Source: an uncultured bacterium (GTDB lineage: Bacteria; Cyanobacteriota; Vampirovibrionia; Gastranaerophilales; Gastranaerophilaceae). Taken from it: 33,026 nt of DNA. Positions 32,070 through 33,026 of this stretch are shown piece after piece. How positions within the stretch are numbered: the stretch's first letter is position 1; each line of letters opens with the position of its first letter. The DNA is taken from contig CASFCQ010000055.1 in the NCBI GenBank assembly GCA_949293185.1, positions 1-33,026 on the forward strand. Direction: 5' to 3'. The notes beneath the pieces were generated by a model. The model made no database searches, was not told the DNA's origin, and was given only the letters and a program-made list of their open reading frames with translations. Both the position numbers and the translations under genes were made by a program.

Positions 32070-32819
32070 ATGAATAATACGGATTTTAGCCGCAATGAAT
32101 TGATATGGGGAAAAGAAAAACAGTCTTTGTTAAAAAACAAAGTTGTCTTTATTTTCGGCTTGGGCGGCGTGGGCGGTTTTGCGCTGGAGGCATTAGCCAG
32201 AAGCGGGGTTGAAAATTTTAAAATTATTGATTTTGATGAGGTTTCTAGCTCCAATATTAACCGTCAGATTATTGCTCTTAACTCTACTGTCGGTTTAAAA
32301 AAAACGGAGTTGTTTAAACAGAGGCTGATTGATATAAATCCTGAGATTAAAGCGGAATGCGTTTGTGATTTTTACAGTGAAAAACTGAGGGATAAAATTT
32401 TTAACATAAAACCTGATTATGTTGTAGACGCAATAGATACTATGCGCTCGAAAATAGATTTGCTTGTTTATTGTAAAGAAAATAATATCCCCGTCATTAC
32501 TTCAATGGGGGCAGGCAACAGATTTGATCCTACACAGCTTTATATTACCGATATAAAAGATATTGAAAATAAAAAGTGCACTTTTACAAAAAATGTTTTG
32601 TACCAGCTTAAAAAAAGAGGTGTAGAATCCGGTATAACTGCAGTGTGCAGCAGAGAGAAACCTAATGTTATTGAAAAAATATCTGCGGTTGAAAATATCC
32701 GGACAAATGATGGTGATAATATCGAATTTACTAAAATAACTCCTGGTTCAACTCCTTTTGTTCCCGCCGTTGCCGGATATTATATGGCATATTTTGTTAT
32801 AAAAGAATTTTTAAAATAG
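32070..32819 (+). CDS. tcdA: tRNA threonylcarbamoyladenosine dehydratase (TcdA/CsdL)
   Basis: 249 residues, HesA/MoeB/ThiF superfamily. It activates the carboxylate of t6A37 with ATP to form cyclic ct6A in tRNAs that read ANN codons. ATP-binding GLGGVGGFALEALARSG (30-46), EVSSSNINRQIIALNSTVG, DAIDTMRSKIDLL, the TcdA-type TSMGAGNRFDPTQL, CSREKP and the C-terminal PGSTPFVPAVAGYYMA, which separate it from MoeB and ThiF. AGGA just before ATG 32070 overlaps the end of the RWYDK gene. Confidence 0.93.
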   Translation: MNNTDFSRNELIWGKEKQSLLKNKVVFIFGLGGVGGFALEALARSGVENFKIIDFDEVSSSNINRQIIALNSTVGLKKTELFKQRLIDINPEIKAECVCDFYSEKLRDKIFNIKPDYVVDAIDTMRSKIDLLVYCKENNIPVITSMGAGNRFDPTQLYITDIKDIENKKCTFTKNVLYQLKKRGVESGITAVCSREKPNVIEKISAVENIRTNDGDNIEFTKITPGSTPFVPAVAGYYMAYFVIKEFLK

Positions 32820-32829
32820 AATTTTGTGT

Positions 32830-33010
32830 CATCCGGTGGAGTCAGCCGTACATATCAGGGTGCTCGTAGAGTACGGTCATATTCATTCCCTCGGAATGAC
32901 GAGAAAAGCAATAAAATGAGACGTCATCCTGAGGGTGAAACCCGTACTCTGCGAGTATCCTGATTCGTACGGCTCGCCGCTGGCTTGCCTACGACTCAAG
33001 CAAGGATCTA
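32830..33010. repeat. large inverted-repeat intergenic element (REP/MITE-like)
   Basis: Arms 32844-32876 and 32942-32974 (33 nt each) are complementary at 28 of 33 positions, and two or three of the mismatches are compatible with G-U pairs in RNA. The outer flanks contain GAGTC and GACTC and ATCC and GGAT. The loop holds smaller inverted pieces (TCATTCCCTCGGAATGA; GTCATCCTGAGGGTGA). No transposase or ORF is present, and composition is richer in G and C than the neighbouring genes. This is probably one copy of a dispersed genomic repeat. Confidence 0.6.
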
Positions 33011-33026
33011 TGTTGCAATTTAAAAG

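Overview
The window is AT-rich bacterial chromosome with short intergenic gaps, many 1-25 nt gene overlaps, and no rRNA, tRNA, insertion sequence, prophage or CRISPR array that I can see. The gene mix suggests a non-photosynthetic relative of Cyanobacteria, with gut Gastranaerophilales/Melainabacteria as my best guess. It combines a GH57 (DUF1957) glucan branching enzyme, a cyanobacterial-style HNH protein and an AMIN-like envelope protein with flagellin, a diderm-style surface protein and no photosynthesis genes. The taxon is an inference from gene content and style, not from a marker gene.

Layout. 1-2556 (-): the first 852 codons of a large surface protein with tandem GGAI/FxxN repeats like those of chlamydial Pmp autotransporters; it runs off the left edge. 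2850-5872 (+): TPR protein, queD, uppP, then a terminator. 6070-6507 (+): small EF-hand protein, followed by a gene-free stretch with strong RNA structure (possible small RNA around 6544-6713). 9604-6943 (-): tight operon of a stand-alone ClpX-type zinc finger, a HEAT-like protein, ruvX and a DUF1292 protein, ending in a clear terminator. 9801-11242 (+): lipoprotein overlapping lgt. 11451-13137 (+): GH57 branching enzyme broken near its start by an apparent 35-nt deletion. 14300-13191 and 15213-14389 (-): orphan histidine kinase and orphan sugar-type ABC permease. 15409-16782 (+): HNH protein and a conserved-looking protein of unknown role. 16969-20507 (+): probable operon trpS-coaBC-nif3-secreted protein. 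22152-20517 (-): polyprenyl synthase and lepB. 23457-22522 (-): flagellin. 23677-25819 (+): rsmE and a CCA-adding enzyme/HD protein. The rest: a small Cys/His protein (-), AMIN-like membrane protein, patatin, lipoamide dehydrogenase, rmuC (-), a two-repeat RWYDK mini-protein and tcdA. The right end is a large inverted-repeat element.

Most genes are housekeeping: envelope building (uppP, lgt, lepB, polyprenyl synthase), tRNA and rRNA maturation (queD, trpS, rsmE, cca, tcdA), cofactors (coaBC, lpdA) and DNA maintenance (ruvX, rmuC). The parts most worth a second look are the Pmp-like repeat protein, the structured RNA region at 6508-6780, the disrupted GH57 gene, the flagellin with five cysteines under a sigma-28-like promoter that overlaps a duplicated palindrome, the polyprenyl synthase with an altered second Asp-rich motif, the RWYDK protein and several strong unexplained inverted repeats.
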